Part shown: positions 16,816-25,065 of the stretch, one piece after another
Layout: every line of letters begins with the position of its first letter
How positions within the stretch are numbered: the first letter of the stretch is position 1
Source of the DNA: Gemmiger_A avium
GTDB taxonomy: Bacteria; Bacillota; Clostridia; Oscillospirales; Ruminococcaceae
Direction of reading: 5' to 3'
Length of the DNA: 64,000 bases
Assembly: GCA_019114585.1 (NCBI GenBank)
Contig: DXFE01000117.1
Location: forward strand, 1-64,000
The notes under the pieces: model-generated
Told to the model about the DNA's origin: nothing
Databases searched by the model: none
What the model saw: only the letters and a program-made list of their open reading frames with translations
Program-made: the position numbers and the translations under genes

Positions 16816-17712
16816 TCACTCCTTGTCCTTTTTGAGGATCCTGTTCAGCAGCACGTTGATGAGCATGATAAAGACGAACAGCACCAGGCCGATGGAATAC
16901 AGGGCGTTGCGCTGCAAACTGCCCACGCTGGCGTAGCTCATCTCGCTGGCGATGGCGGTGGTCAGGAACTTGACGCTCTTGAACAAACCGGGCATGTTGG
17001 GGGAGTTGCCGGCCACCATCAGGATGGCCATGGCCTCGCCGATGGCGCGGCCCACGCCCAGCACCACCGAGGCCGCCACACCGCTGCGGGCGGCGGGCAG
17101 GATCACCTTGAAGCTGGTTTCCAGCTCGGTGGCGCCCAACGCCAGGGAACCCTCGGTATATTCTTTGGGCACCGCCTTGAGGGCGGTTTCGGACACGCTG
17201 ATGATGGAGGGCAGGATCATCACCGCCAGCACCAGGATGGCCGCCAGCAGGCTGTCGCCGGCTTTCAGATCAAAGAGATCCTTGATGGCCGGTACCAGCA
17301 CCATCATGCCCACCAGGCCGTACACCACCGAGGGGATGCCCGCCAGCAGGTCCACCGCGGGGCGCACCGCCGCCGCCAGTTTGGGCGGGGCCACCCGGGC
17401 CAGGAACACCGCCGTCAGGATGCCCACCGGCACGCCCAGCACGATCGCGCCGCAGGTGCCCCACACCGAGGTGAGGATAAAGGGCAGGATGCCGTAGGCG
17501 GGGTCGGTCTTGTTGGTGGAATCCCACCGGGTTCCGAACAGGAAATCAAACAGGCCTACTTCCTTGATGGCGGGCAGGCCGCTCAGGATCAGGTACACCG
17601 AGATCAGCAGCACAAAGGCGATGGCGATGAACCCGCAGACCGTGAAGATCAGCCGCATCGCTCCCTCGATACTGTCCCGGAACGCGCGCTTGCCGCGTGC
17701 TTGTGGCTGCAT
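16816..17712 (-). CDS. pstC: Phosphate ABC transporter permease PstC
   Basis: This 298-residue permease has six membrane helices. Typical segments are IRFGTRW-like FLFGTRWDSTNKTDPAYGIL, VPVGILTAVFLA and AGIPSVVYGLVGMMVLVP. The start at 17712 (MQPQARGKR) follows GAAAGG; the frame extends 16 codons upstream without a ribosome site. It is separated from pstS by a 78-bp gap holding an attenuator-like hairpin, which would give more PstS than permease. Confidence 0.95.
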   Translation of the reverse strand: MQPQARGKRAFRDSIEGAMRLIFTVCGFIAIAFVLLISVYLILSGLPAIKEVGLFDFLFGTRWDSTNKTDPAYGILPFILTSVWGTCGAIVLGVPVGILTAVFLARVAPPKLAAAVRPAVDLLAGIPSVVYGLVGMMVLVPAIKDLFDLKAGDSLLAAILVLAVMILPSIISVSETALKAVPKEYTEGSLALGATELETSFKVILPAARSGVAASVVLGVGRAIGEAMAILMVAGNSPNMPGLFKSVKFLTTAIASEMSYASVGSLQRNALYSIGLVLFVFIMLINVLLNRILKKDKE

Positions 17713-17733
17713 AGCTACCAACCTTTCTGTCGT

Positions 17734-17769
17734 AAAAAGAGGCCCCCGACGGCGCAGCATCGAGGGCCC
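17734..17769 (-). terminator. Attenuator-like hairpin between pstS and pstC
   Basis: On the minus strand GGGCCCTCGA pairs with TCGGGGGCC across a short loop and is followed by TCTTTTT. Partial read-through would explain how pstCAB-phoU are expressed at a lower level than the binding protein. Confidence 0.65.
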
Positions 17770-17790
17770 GGATTCAAGGGTTTGCCGGGA

Positions 17791-18678
17791 TCAGGCGTTG
17801 GCGGAAACAGCGCCCGCGGCGGCGATGATGGGGGCGGCCTCAGCGCTCATGGCGTAGTCCAGGAAAGCCTGGGCGGCGGCGCTCAGCTCGGTGCCCTCCT
17901 TGGTGACCATCACAAAGGGACGCTGGATGGCGTAGCTGCCGTCCTTTACGGTGTCCTCGGTGCACTCCACACCGGCCACCTTCACAGCCTTGACGGTCTC
18001 GTCCACAGCGGACAGGGAGGCGTAGCCGATGGCGTTCTCGTTGCCGGCCACGTTGCCCACCAGGTCACCGGTGCTGCTGTACTCGTTGGTCAGCTGGCAG
18101 GCGTCCACCACGCCCACGATCTCCTCGAAGGCGCCGCGGGTGCCGCTGCCGGCCTCACGGCCGTAGACAGCGATCTCCATGTCTTCGCCGCCCAGCTCGC
18201 TCCAGTTGGTGATCTTGCCGGAGAAGATATCGGCGATCTGCTCAACAGTCAGGTCTTCCACACCGTTGGCGGGGTTCACGATCACGGCCACGCCGTCCTT
18301 GGCCACCACATTGGCCACAGCACCGGCGGCGGTCTCTTCTTCCTTCAGCTCACGGCTGCTCAGGCCGATGTCGCTGGTGCCGGTCTGGGCGGCTTCGACG
18401 CCCGCGCCGGAACCGGTGCCGCTGTAGTTGACGGTCACATCGGGGTACATTTCCTTGAAGGCCTCGCCCAGGGCCAGCACCACGCTCTCCATGGAGGTAG
18501 AACCGGACACATTGACCACGCCGCTCACGCTCTCCTCAGCGGGCTCGGAAGCGGGGGTGGAGGCGGAAGAGCTCTCCTCGGCGGGAGCCTGAGAAGAAGA
18601 ACTGCTGCTGGCACCGCAGGCGGTCAGCAGACCCAGCGCCAGAACCAGCGCCAGAACGATAGCAAGAATCTTTTTCAT
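17791..18678 (-). CDS. pstS: Phosphate-binding lipoprotein PstS
   Basis: This 295-residue lipoprotein has a signal peptide ending in the lipobox LLTAC followed by a Ser-rich linker. Its type-2 periplasmic-binding fold carries the phosphate-contacting motifs GSTSMESV, SSREL and GREAGSGTRGAFEE. It captures inorganic phosphate at the outer face of the membrane and delivers it to PstCA. The start at 18678 follows AGGAG; a GTG four codons upstream overlaps that site and is rejected. It is the first gene of the operon. Confidence 0.97.
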   Translation of the reverse strand: MKKILAIVLALVLALGLLTACGASSSSSSQAPAEESSSASTPASEPAEESVSGVVNVSGSTSMESVVLALGEAFKEMYPDVTVNYSGTGSGAGVEAAQTGTSDIGLSSRELKEEETAAGAVANVVAKDGVAVIVNPANGVEDLTVEQIADIFSGKITNWSELGGEDMEIAVYGREAGSGTRGAFEEIVGVVDACQLTNEYSSTGDLVGNVAGNENAIGYASLSAVDETVKAVKVAGVECTEDTVKDGSYAIQRPFVMVTKEGTELSAAAQAFLDYAMSAEAAPIIAAAGAVSANA

Positions 18679-18755
18679 GTTGAATGACACTCCTTTTTCG
18701 CGTCAGTCGGCCGGGACCACCCGGCCTCATTTTCCCTTTTTTCAAGGCTGGCGTT

Positions 18756-18862
18756 ATTGTAACACGGCCCTGCGGGGCGGTGCTATCAACCATTCGCATG
18801 ATTTGCGTAAAGTCCCGGTGCAAAATGTAAAGTCCATGCCAAAAGGTAAAGTTTAGGTAAAC
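18756..18862 (-). promoter_or_regulatory. pst promoter region with putative Pho-box direct repeats
   Basis: On the minus strand a TACAAT -10 box (18756-18761) has no good -35, as expected for an activated promoter. Upstream lie repeated ACTTTAC units (plus-strand GTAAAGT at 18807-18813, 18827-18833 and 18846-18852) and a GTAAAC at 18857-18862. Steps of 20, 19 and 11 bp put them on one DNA face. PhoP/PhoB-type regulators bind tandem TT(A/T)ACA-like repeats of about 11 bp. The assignment is by position and pattern. Confidence 0.5.
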
Positions 18863-18866
18863 GCAG

Positions 18867-18899
18867 CAGGACCGGACGGGGCAAACCCGTCCGGTCCTG
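18867..18899. terminator. Strong hairpin between the exporter-like gene and the pst promoter
   Basis: A perfect 14-bp stem (CAGGACCGGACGGG / CCCGTCCGGTCCTG, loop GCAAA). The T-run (18904-18908) is on the right, so it fits a rightward transcript better than the leftward gene ending at 18920; on the minus strand no T-run follows the stem. Confidence 0.5.
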
Positions 18900-18919
18900 T
18901 GTCTTTTTATATATAGGGA

Positions 18920-19489
18920 TCAGTTGTCCTCCTCGGGCAGGCCCTCCCCGTCCGGCCTGACCGGCAGGCCCAGCCGCAGGGCGGCGGCCCGCCGCCAGCG
19001 CACCAGCCGCTGGCGGGGCAGCAGCCAGTTGATCAGCAGCGCCATGGCCACCCCCACGCCGGTGTCCAGCATGCGGTTCAGGGAATACTCCACATAGGTC
19101 TCGGGCGGGGTATTGTACAGAATGATGCACAGCACCACCCCGCCGGGCTGCACCGCGCCCACCCAGAAACACTGGCTCAGAAAAATCAGCAGCAATACCC
19201 CCGCAAAGAGCAGTGCCGCCAGCAGCAGCTGGCTGTCCCGCGCGGGGCAGATGCGCAGATACAGCCAGAACAGCCCCATGCCGATAAACCCGCCGATCAC
19301 GGTGCCGAACAGGCGGTTGCCGCCGTGCAGGCGGCTGCCGGGCATATCGGGGCCCAGCCCGAAGATGGCGCCAATGCAGGCAAAGGTGGGGTTGCGGTCG
19401 ATCAGGGCATAGCCCAGCGCGCAGAGCACCGCGGCCAGGGCGGTTTTCAGGCTGCGCAGCCCCACATGGGGGCGAAAACCGGATGACAT
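18920..19489 (-). CDS. Aromatic acid exporter/FUSC-like membrane protein
   Basis: This 189-residue protein has four to five membrane helices and resembles the aromatic-acid-exporter (ArAE_1) / FUSC group. Marks are LKTALAAVLCALGYALIDR, FACIGAIFGLGPDMPGS, RLFGTVIGGFIGMGLF and NRMLDTGVGVAMALLINWLLP. It is much shorter than full FUSC exporters but fits the small Firmicutes members. Transport of aromatic acids is a family inference only. It has its own promoter with a palindromic operator and is divergent from the hybrid kinase. Confidence 0.8.
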   Translation of the reverse strand: MSSGFRPHVGLRSLKTALAAVLCALGYALIDRNPTFACIGAIFGLGPDMPGSRLHGGNRLFGTVIGGFIGMGLFWLYLRICPARDSQLLLAALLFAGVLLLIFLSQCFWVGAVQPGGVVLCIILYNTPPETYVEYSLNRMLDTGVGVAMALLINWLLPRQRLVRWRRAAALRLGLPVRPDGEGLPEEDN

Positions 19490-19506
19490 GAAATAAACTC
19501 CTCCTC

Positions 19507-19522
19507 ACAAACGCTCGTTTGT
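19507..19522. promoter_or_regulatory. Palindromic operator (TetR-like)
   Basis: ACAAACGCTCGTTTGT is a perfect 7-2-7 inverted repeat between the -10 box and start codon of the exporter-like gene. Its form and position suit a TetR-type repressor. The binding protein is not identified. Confidence 0.55.
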
Positions 19523-19532
19523 TCCACAGGCG

Positions 19533-19561
19533 ATTATACCCGCCGGCGGGCCGCCTGGCAA
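19533..19561 (-). promoter_or_regulatory. Promoter of the exporter-like gene
   Basis: On the minus strand TTGCCA (19556-19561), 17 bases, TATAAT (19533-19538). It is back-to-back with the histidine kinase promoter, 9 bp between -35 boxes. Confidence 0.7.
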
Positions 19562-19570
19562 GGGTTTTTC

Positions 19571-19599
19571 TTGTATGGGCCGGTGTACTGTGTTACAAT
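19571..19599 (+). promoter_or_regulatory. Promoter of the hybrid histidine kinase gene
   Basis: TTGTAT (19571-19576), 17 bases, TACAAT (19594-19599), 40 bp before the start codon. Confidence 0.65.
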
Positions 19600-19638
19600 A
19601 AAGCGGGCCCCACAGCCCGGAAAGCGAGGAATCCCGCC

Positions 19639-22158
19639 ATGAAAGTATCCCGGCGCACCCGCACCCGCAGGGTGCTGTACAATATGCGGTTCAGCCTGAT
19701 CCTGCTGGCCGCCTTTGTGTTTTTGTCCCTGTTCAGCATCTTTCTGCTGCGCACTTCCCTGCTGGAAAGCGCCCAGGAGACCGGCACCGCCCTGGCCCGC
19801 AGCTACGCCATGGAGGAGCAGAACAACCTGACGGTGTACGAGACGCTGCTGTCGCTGGGCAGCCAGTATCTGGAAGCCAAAGTGGAGGCCGGCGCCACCG
19901 ACGAGGAACTGCGCGACTGGCTGGCAAACTATTTTCAGAACATCACCCAGGTGCTGGGCAAAGAGGTGGTGGATCCCTACGCGGTGGTGGCGGGCCATAT
20001 TGTGGCGGCCAATCCCTGGGACGGGGATGAGGATTACGACTACTCGGTCACCGACTGGTACCAGGCGGCCCTGGAGGCGGACGGGGATATCGTGGTGACC
20101 GACTCCTATGTGGACGCGATCTCGGGCAACTCGGTGGTGACGCTGGCGCAGAAATGCGGCCGCAGCAACACGGTGGTGGCCTTTGACGTATTCCCGGACA
20201 ATTTCAAACTGCACGACAAACCGCTGGATCTGCCGGAGGGCGGTTCCTATTACATGTGTGACCGGCAGGGCACCCTGCTGTATTACCAGACCCCGTCGGA
20301 TCTGTCCCGGGATACCCTGCAAACCTTTTTATACAGTATCTTTGACGATCTGTCCGCGGGCGTGCTGGACCCGGCGGACGCCTTTATCGACGCGCCGGAC
20401 GGTACCCGGCAGGTGGTATATTACGCCACCTTCAGCAGCGGCTGGATCTCGGTGGTGACCCTGCCGGCCCAGACCATTCTGGCGGACCTGAACGTGGTGA
20501 TCCGCAGTTTCGCCATTGCGATTTTGCTGTTCCTGGCAGGTTCGTTCTTCATGCTGTGGCGGGATTTCTCGCTGAATCAGCGGATCGAGCGCACCAACGA
20601 GACGGTGCGGGTGCTGGGCAACAGCTATTTCTCCCTGTACCGGATCAACTGCCTGACCGGCAGCTACGAGGTGATCAAGGGGTCCGGTCATGTGCGCAGC
20701 CGTCTGGAACCGGACGGCGCCTACCCGGCCCTTCTCTCCACCCTGGCGGAGGTGATCGAACCGGACGCCCGGGCGGAGTTTACCGAATGCTTCTCGCTGG
20801 AGAATATCCGCAAAAAGGCCAAGCGGGAACGGGATTTCGGCGGGGATTTCCTGCGCCTGTTCAACGGGGAGTTCCGCTGGGTAAGTGTGCGGGCCCTGGC
20901 GGACGACAGCCTGGCCCCCGGCGAGGTGGTGCTCTGCTTCAAGGAAGTGGACCGGGAAAAGCGGCAGGAGATCCAGCGCCGGGCGCTGCTGGAGGACGCG
21001 CTGGCCCAGGCCCGCAAGAGCACCCAGGCCAAGACGGCGTTCTTCAGCCATATGTCCCATGACATGCGCACCCCGCTGAACGCGGTGATCGGTCTGACCG
21101 AGCTGGCCGAGACCCAGCCGGGCAATCCCCCGGCGACCCGGGATTACCTGGCAAAGATCGCGGTATCGGGGCGGCAGCTGCTGGGCCTGATCAACGATAT
21201 TCTGGAACTGAGCCGGATCGAGAGCGGCGCGCTGACCCTGAATCCCGCGGATTTTGACCTGAGCACCCATCTGCAGGAATGGGCCGGGCCGTTCCAGGCG
21301 CAGGCCCAGCGGGAGGGCAAGCAGTTCGAGATGGTATGCGAGCTGCGGGATTCCCGGGTACGGGGGGACGCGTTCCGGATCGGGCAGATTCTGAACAACC
21401 TGCTGTCCAATGCGTTCAAGTTCACCCCGGCGGGGGGCACGGTGCGGCTGCAGCTGCGGCAGGTGGACCCGCAGCCTCATCCCAAGTACCAGATTCTGGT
21501 ACAGGATACCGGCTGCGGCATGACCGAGGACTTCCTGGCCCGGATCTTTGAGCCCTACGCCCAGGAGACCCGCAGCGGCGCGGCGCAGGCAGGCACCGGG
21601 CTGGGCATGCCGATCGTGAAGAGCCTGGTGGAGCAGATGGCGGGCACCATCACGGTGACCAGCCGGGTGGGCGAAGGCAGCACCTTTACGGTGACCCTGC
21701 CGCTGGAATGCGCCGAAAGCCAGCCGGAAACCGCCCCCACGGAAGCCCAAACCGCCGATCCGGCCACCGGGCTGGCGGGGCTGCGGCTGATGCTGGTGGA
21801 CGACAACGAGCTGAACCGGGAGATCGGCCAGGCGTTGCTGGAGCAGTACGGCGCCCAGGTGACCACGGCCTTTGACGGCCAGGACGCGGTGGAGCAGTTC
21901 GCGGCCAGCGCGCCGGGCAGTTTTGACGCGATTCTGATGGATATGCAGATGCCCCGGCTGGACGGCTGCGGCGCGGCCCGGGCCATCCGGGCGCTGGAAC
22001 GGCCGGACGCGGCCACGGTGCCCATCGTGGCGGTGACCGCCAACGCCTTTGCGGAGGATATCGCCCAGACCACCGAGGCGGGCATGAACGCCCACGTGCC
22101 CAAACCCATCGACTACGCCGTCCTAACCGCCACCCTCCATCGCCTGCTGGGACGATGA
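19639..22158 (+). CDS. Membrane-bound hybrid sensor histidine kinase
   Basis: This 839-residue kinase has TM1 at residues 18-37, an extracellular sensor domain of about 250 residues (dCache-like by length and topology) and TM2 at about 287-309. A PAS-like region precedes HisKA with H474 in SHDMRTPLNAVIGL. The ATPase domain has NNLLSNAFKFTP (about 585), DTGCGM and GTGLGMPI (about 652). A C-terminal receiver has LVDDNELNRE, phospho-acceptor D768 in LMDMQMP and K in PKPIDY. The signal and the downstream partner are unknown; no separate output regulator is adjacent. The start at 19639 follows GCGAGGA. It ends at composite repeat copy 3. Confidence 0.93.
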   Translation: MKVSRRTRTRRVLYNMRFSLILLAAFVFLSLFSIFLLRTSLLESAQETGTALARSYAMEEQNNLTVYETLLSLGSQYLEAKVEAGATDEELRDWLANYFQNITQVLGKEVVDPYAVVAGHIVAANPWDGDEDYDYSVTDWYQAALEADGDIVVTDSYVDAISGNSVVTLAQKCGRSNTVVAFDVFPDNFKLHDKPLDLPEGGSYYMCDRQGTLLYYQTPSDLSRDTLQTFLYSIFDDLSAGVLDPADAFIDAPDGTRQVVYYATFSSGWISVVTLPAQTILADLNVVIRSFAIAILLFLAGSFFMLWRDFSLNQRIERTNETVRVLGNSYFSLYRINCLTGSYEVIKGSGHVRSRLEPDGAYPALLSTLAEVIEPDARAEFTECFSLENIRKKAKRERDFGGDFLRLFNGEFRWVSVRALADDSLAPGEVVLCFKEVDREKRQEIQRRALLEDALAQARKSTQAKTAFFSHMSHDMRTPLNAVIGLTELAETQPGNPPATRDYLAKIAVSGRQLLGLINDILELSRIESGALTLNPADFDLSTHLQEWAGPFQAQAQREGKQFEMVCELRDSRVRGDAFRIGQILNNLLSNAFKFTPAGGTVRLQLRQVDPQPHPKYQILVQDTGCGMTEDFLARIFEPYAQETRSGAAQAGTGLGMPIVKSLVEQMAGTITVTSRVGEGSTFTVTLPLECAESQPETAPTEAQTADPATGLAGLRLMLVDDNELNREIGQALLEQYGAQVTTAFDGQDAVEQFAASAPGSFDAILMDMQMPRLDGCGAARAIRALERPDAATVPIVAVTANAFAEDIAQTTEAGMNAHVPKPIDYAVLTATLHRLLGR

Positions 22159-22160
22159 GA

Positions 22161-22370
22161 AGCAATTATGGGGGGATAGAACCTATCCCCCCATGCCCCC
22201 CGGAAACAAGGGCCGGAATACTCCGGCCCCGGGGAAAAGAATATAACAAGGCCCGCGCCGACCGTTTCTGGTTTGCGCGGGCCTTATTCTATATTGAATT
22301 TCCCTATGGCCGAATGTATTCGGCCATGATTTCCGGGGGTCTGGGGGATATGTTATATCCCCCAGATTCG
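22161..22370. repeat. Composite inverted-repeat element, copy 3
   Basis: A 210-bp element lies between the convergent histidine kinase and glycerate kinase genes. It is the compact form, lacking the about 100-bp module. Left arm: GGGGGGATAGAACCTATCCC hairpin, then GGGCCGGA / TCCGGCCC. Centre: AAGGCCCGCGC / GCGCGGGCCTT hairpin (about 22250-22287). Right arm: ATGGCCGAATGTATTCGGCC, then a GGGGGATA / TATCCCCC hairpin and CAGATT. Confidence 0.8.
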
Positions 22371-22376
22371 CTCCCT

Positions 22377-23615
22377 TTACTGCCTGTCCAGCAGCAGCAC
22401 GGTCAGGTCATTGACGTTGGTGCCGGTCGGGCCGGTGATGATCAGGCCGTTCACGGCGGCCAGGGCATGGTAGGCGTCGTTGTCGGCCAAGGTGGCGGGC
22501 ACGTCCCAGCCGGCGGCGGCCAGCGCCGCCAGGGATTCCTGGTCGCAATATCCGCCGGCGGCGTCGGTGGGACCGTCGGTTCCGTCCGACCCCACACTGA
22601 ACACCGCCGCCCGGTCCAGCCCCGCCAGCAGCGGCGCCGCCGCCAGGGCGATCTCCTGATTCCGGCCGCCCAGTCCCTTGCCGGTCAGCTGCACCACCGT
22701 CTCGCCGCCCGCGATAAAGGCCAGCGACTTCTGTGTATCGTTATGGGTGCGAGCGATCGCCCCCAGGAAACTGCCCGCGTCCCGGGCGGTGCAGCACAGC
22801 TGATCGGTCAGCACCACCGGCTCGTAGCCCAGCTGGCGGCAGACCGTCTCGGCCGCGGCGCACAGCTGCCGCACGCTGCCGGTGATCTGCGTCTCCACAT
22901 TGTCCAGTTCCTTCGGGGTCTCCTGCTCCAGCAGCGCCCGGGCCTCATCGCTCAGCCGCAGGCCGTACCGCTCCACGATCGCCCGGGCCTGGGCGCAGGT
23001 GGAGGTATCCGGATAGGCCGGGCCGGAGGCGATCATATCCAGCGGATCCCCGATAATATCGCTCAGCACCACCGAGAACACCTTCGCCGGGCGGCACAGC
23101 CGGGCAAACCGCCCGCCCTTGACCGCGCTCAGCCGCTTGCGCAGGGTGTTGATCTCCACGATCGAGGCCCCGCAGCCCAGCAGCTGCCGGGTGATGTCCT
23201 CCAGCTGCTCGGCGGGGATCAGCGGCTTTTCAAACAGCGCCGACCCGCCGCCGGACAAAAGAAACAGCACCGTGTCCTGCTCGGTCAGCCCGCTCACCAG
23301 GTCGATGGCTTTCTGGGTGGCCGCGAAAGAGTTCTCATCCGGCACCGGATGGCCCGCCTCGCAGCATTCCACCCCCGGGATGGGGCCTTTCACGTGGCCA
23401 TATTTGGTCACCACAATGCCCGCGTCCAGCCGCTCGCCCAGGATACCGCAGGCAGCCGCGGCCATCTGCCAGGCGGCCTTGCCCGCCGCCACCAGCACCA
23501 GCCGTCCGGGGCCGAAGTCCCGGCCCTCCAGCGCCCGTTTCACCGCCGCATCCGGCAGCGCGGCGGCCAGCGCCGCCTGTACAATTTTGTCCGCGTCCTC
23601 GCGAATCTTGCTCAT
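22377..23615 (-). CDS. Glycerate 2-kinase (MOFRL-type)
   Basis: This 412-residue enzyme belongs to the type-2 glycerate kinase family (GckA/TtuD-like, DUF4147 plus MOFRL domain). Diagnostic segments are LVAAGKAAWQMA, GHPVPDENSFAAT, FLLSGGGSALF, SDIIGDPLDMIASGP and the C-terminal GGRNQEIAL with FSVGSDGTDGPTDAAGG. It would phosphorylate glycerate to 2-phosphoglycerate and feed lower glycolysis. It is the last gene of the leftward group with GntP and CdaR, which suits glycerate as the imported substrate. A hairpin lies just ahead of it. Confidence 0.93.
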   Translation of the reverse strand: MSKIREDADKIVQAALAAALPDAAVKRALEGRDFGPGRLVLVAAGKAAWQMAAAACGILGERLDAGIVVTKYGHVKGPIPGVECCEAGHPVPDENSFAATQKAIDLVSGLTEQDTVLFLLSGGGSALFEKPLIPAEQLEDITRQLLGCGASIVEINTLRKRLSAVKGGRFARLCRPAKVFSVVLSDIIGDPLDMIASGPAYPDTSTCAQARAIVERYGLRLSDEARALLEQETPKELDNVETQITGSVRQLCAAAETVCRQLGYEPVVLTDQLCCTARDAGSFLGAIARTHNDTQKSLAFIAGGETVVQLTGKGLGGRNQEIALAAAPLLAGLDRAAVFSVGSDGTDGPTDAAGGYCDQESLAALAAAGWDVPATLADNDAYHALAAVNGLIITGPTGTNVNDLTVLLLDRQ

Positions 23616-23641
23616 GGCTTGTTACCTCCGGGATCAGAATG

Positions 23642-23679
23642 AAAAACCGACGGCGCGGCAACCCAAAAGCCGCGCCGCC
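23642..23679 (-). terminator. Attenuator-like hairpin between the permease and glycerate kinase genes
   Basis: On the minus strand the 11-bp stem GGCGGCGCGGC / GCCGCGCCGTC (one G-U) is followed by GGTTTTT. The kinase start and its GGAGG site lie 26 bp beyond, so partial termination within the operon is plausible. Confidence 0.6.
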
Positions 23680-23696
23680 GGGCGTTTATGGAACGA

Positions 23697-25034
23697 TCAG
23701 AACAGGAACAGGCTCAGCACATACAGGATCGCCACAACGGTCACGCCCATCACGGCGGTCATGCCGGTCTGGCAGCGGTAGGCTTCGCCGGTCTTCATGT
23801 CGGAGAACTGGCTCACGACCCAGAAGTAGGAGTCGTTGGCGTGGGACGCCACCATGGAGCCCGCGCCGATGGCCATAACCACAAACACGCGGCCCAGAGG
23901 GCTGGTCAGGCCCATGTTCTCCAGCATGGGGGCCACCATGCTGGCGGTGGTGATCATCGCCACGGTGGAAGCGCCCATGGCCAGCTTCAGGATCATCGCG
24001 ATGGTAAAGGGCACCAGCACGCCCAGCCCGGTGGCCAGCAGGCCCTGGGTGGCGTCGGCGATGGGCAGAAGCTTCAGGATCGCGCCAAAGGAGCCGCCCG
24101 CGCCGGTGATGGCCAGGATGGCGGCGGAATCGGTAACGCCCTGGGTGACCCACTTGAGGGTGTTGCCCCGCTCGCTGGCTGGGATCAGGGTCAGGGACAG
24201 GAACACGCCCAGCATCAGCGCGATGACCGGGTTACCGATGAAGTTCAGGAACGCATACACCACGCCGTCACCGAAGGGCAGGGCGGGCAGAGAAGCCACG
24301 GAGGAGATACCGATCAGCACGATGGGCAGCAGGATGGGCGAGAAGCTGTGCAGCGCGCCGGGCAGCTTGCCGTACTTGGCGGTGAGTTCCTCGATGGTGT
24401 ATTCGGGGTTGGCAGGGATGTCGATCTTGCTGGAGATCTTGGTGGCGTACAGGATAACCACGGCCACCGCCGGGATGGAGAGCAGCAGGCCCACCAGGAT
24501 GGTCAGGCCCATGTCGGCTTCCAGGGTACCGGCCATGGCGATGGGGCCGGGGGTGGGCGGTACCAGGCAGTGGGTGGCGTACAGACCGCCGCTCAGCGCG
24601 GTGGCCATCACCGCCAGCGAGGTGTTGCTCTGGGCGGCCAGCGCGCGGCTGATGGGCGACAGCACCACAAAGCCGGAATCGCAGAACACCGGGATACCGG
24701 TCACGTAACCCATGGCGCCCATGGTGATAACGCTGCGCTTTTTGCCCACCACCTTCAGGATGGTGTTGGCCATGGTCAGCGCCGCACCGGTCTTTTCCAG
24801 GATGGTGCCGATGATGGTGCCGCACAGGATCACGATACCGATACTGGCCAGGATATCACCAAAACCGGTCTTGACCGTGTTCACCACCGTAACGGTGTCC
24901 AGGCCGCACACAAGGCCCACCGCCACGGCCACCACTACCAGAACGATAAAGGGGTGGACGTTGAACTTGGAGATTGCGATCACCATGGCCACAACAGCCA
25001 GTATGATCACAGCGAACAGGAAAAACGGCGACAT
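23697..25034 (-). CDS. GntP-family gluconate/glycerate permease
   Basis: This 445-residue protein has about 12 membrane segments and GntP-family sequence. Examples are GFGDILASIGIVILCGTIIG, the FCDSGFVVLSPI element, HCLVPPTPGPIA and the C-terminal GAGSMVASHANDSYFWVVS. These proteins import sugar acids such as gluconate or glycerate with protons. Location between the CdaR regulator and glycerate kinase points to glycerate. It begins 31 bp after cdaR. Confidence 0.94.
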   Translation of the reverse strand: MSPFFLFAVIILAVVAMVIAISKFNVHPFIVLVVVAVAVGLVCGLDTVTVVNTVKTGFGDILASIGIVILCGTIIGTILEKTGAALTMANTILKVVGKKRSVITMGAMGYVTGIPVFCDSGFVVLSPISRALAAQSNTSLAVMATALSGGLYATHCLVPPTPGPIAMAGTLEADMGLTILVGLLLSIPAVAVVILYATKISSKIDIPANPEYTIEELTAKYGKLPGALHSFSPILLPIVLIGISSVASLPALPFGDGVVYAFLNFIGNPVIALMLGVFLSLTLIPASERGNTLKWVTQGVTDSAAILAITGAGGSFGAILKLLPIADATQGLLATGLGVLVPFTIAMILKLAMGASTVAMITTASMVAPMLENMGLTSPLGRVFVVMAIGAGSMVASHANDSYFWVVSQFSDMKTGEAYRCQTGMTAVMGVTVVAILYVLSLFLF

Positions 25035-25065
25035 ACTTCTTCCTCCTTCTCAATAAGATGCCGTA

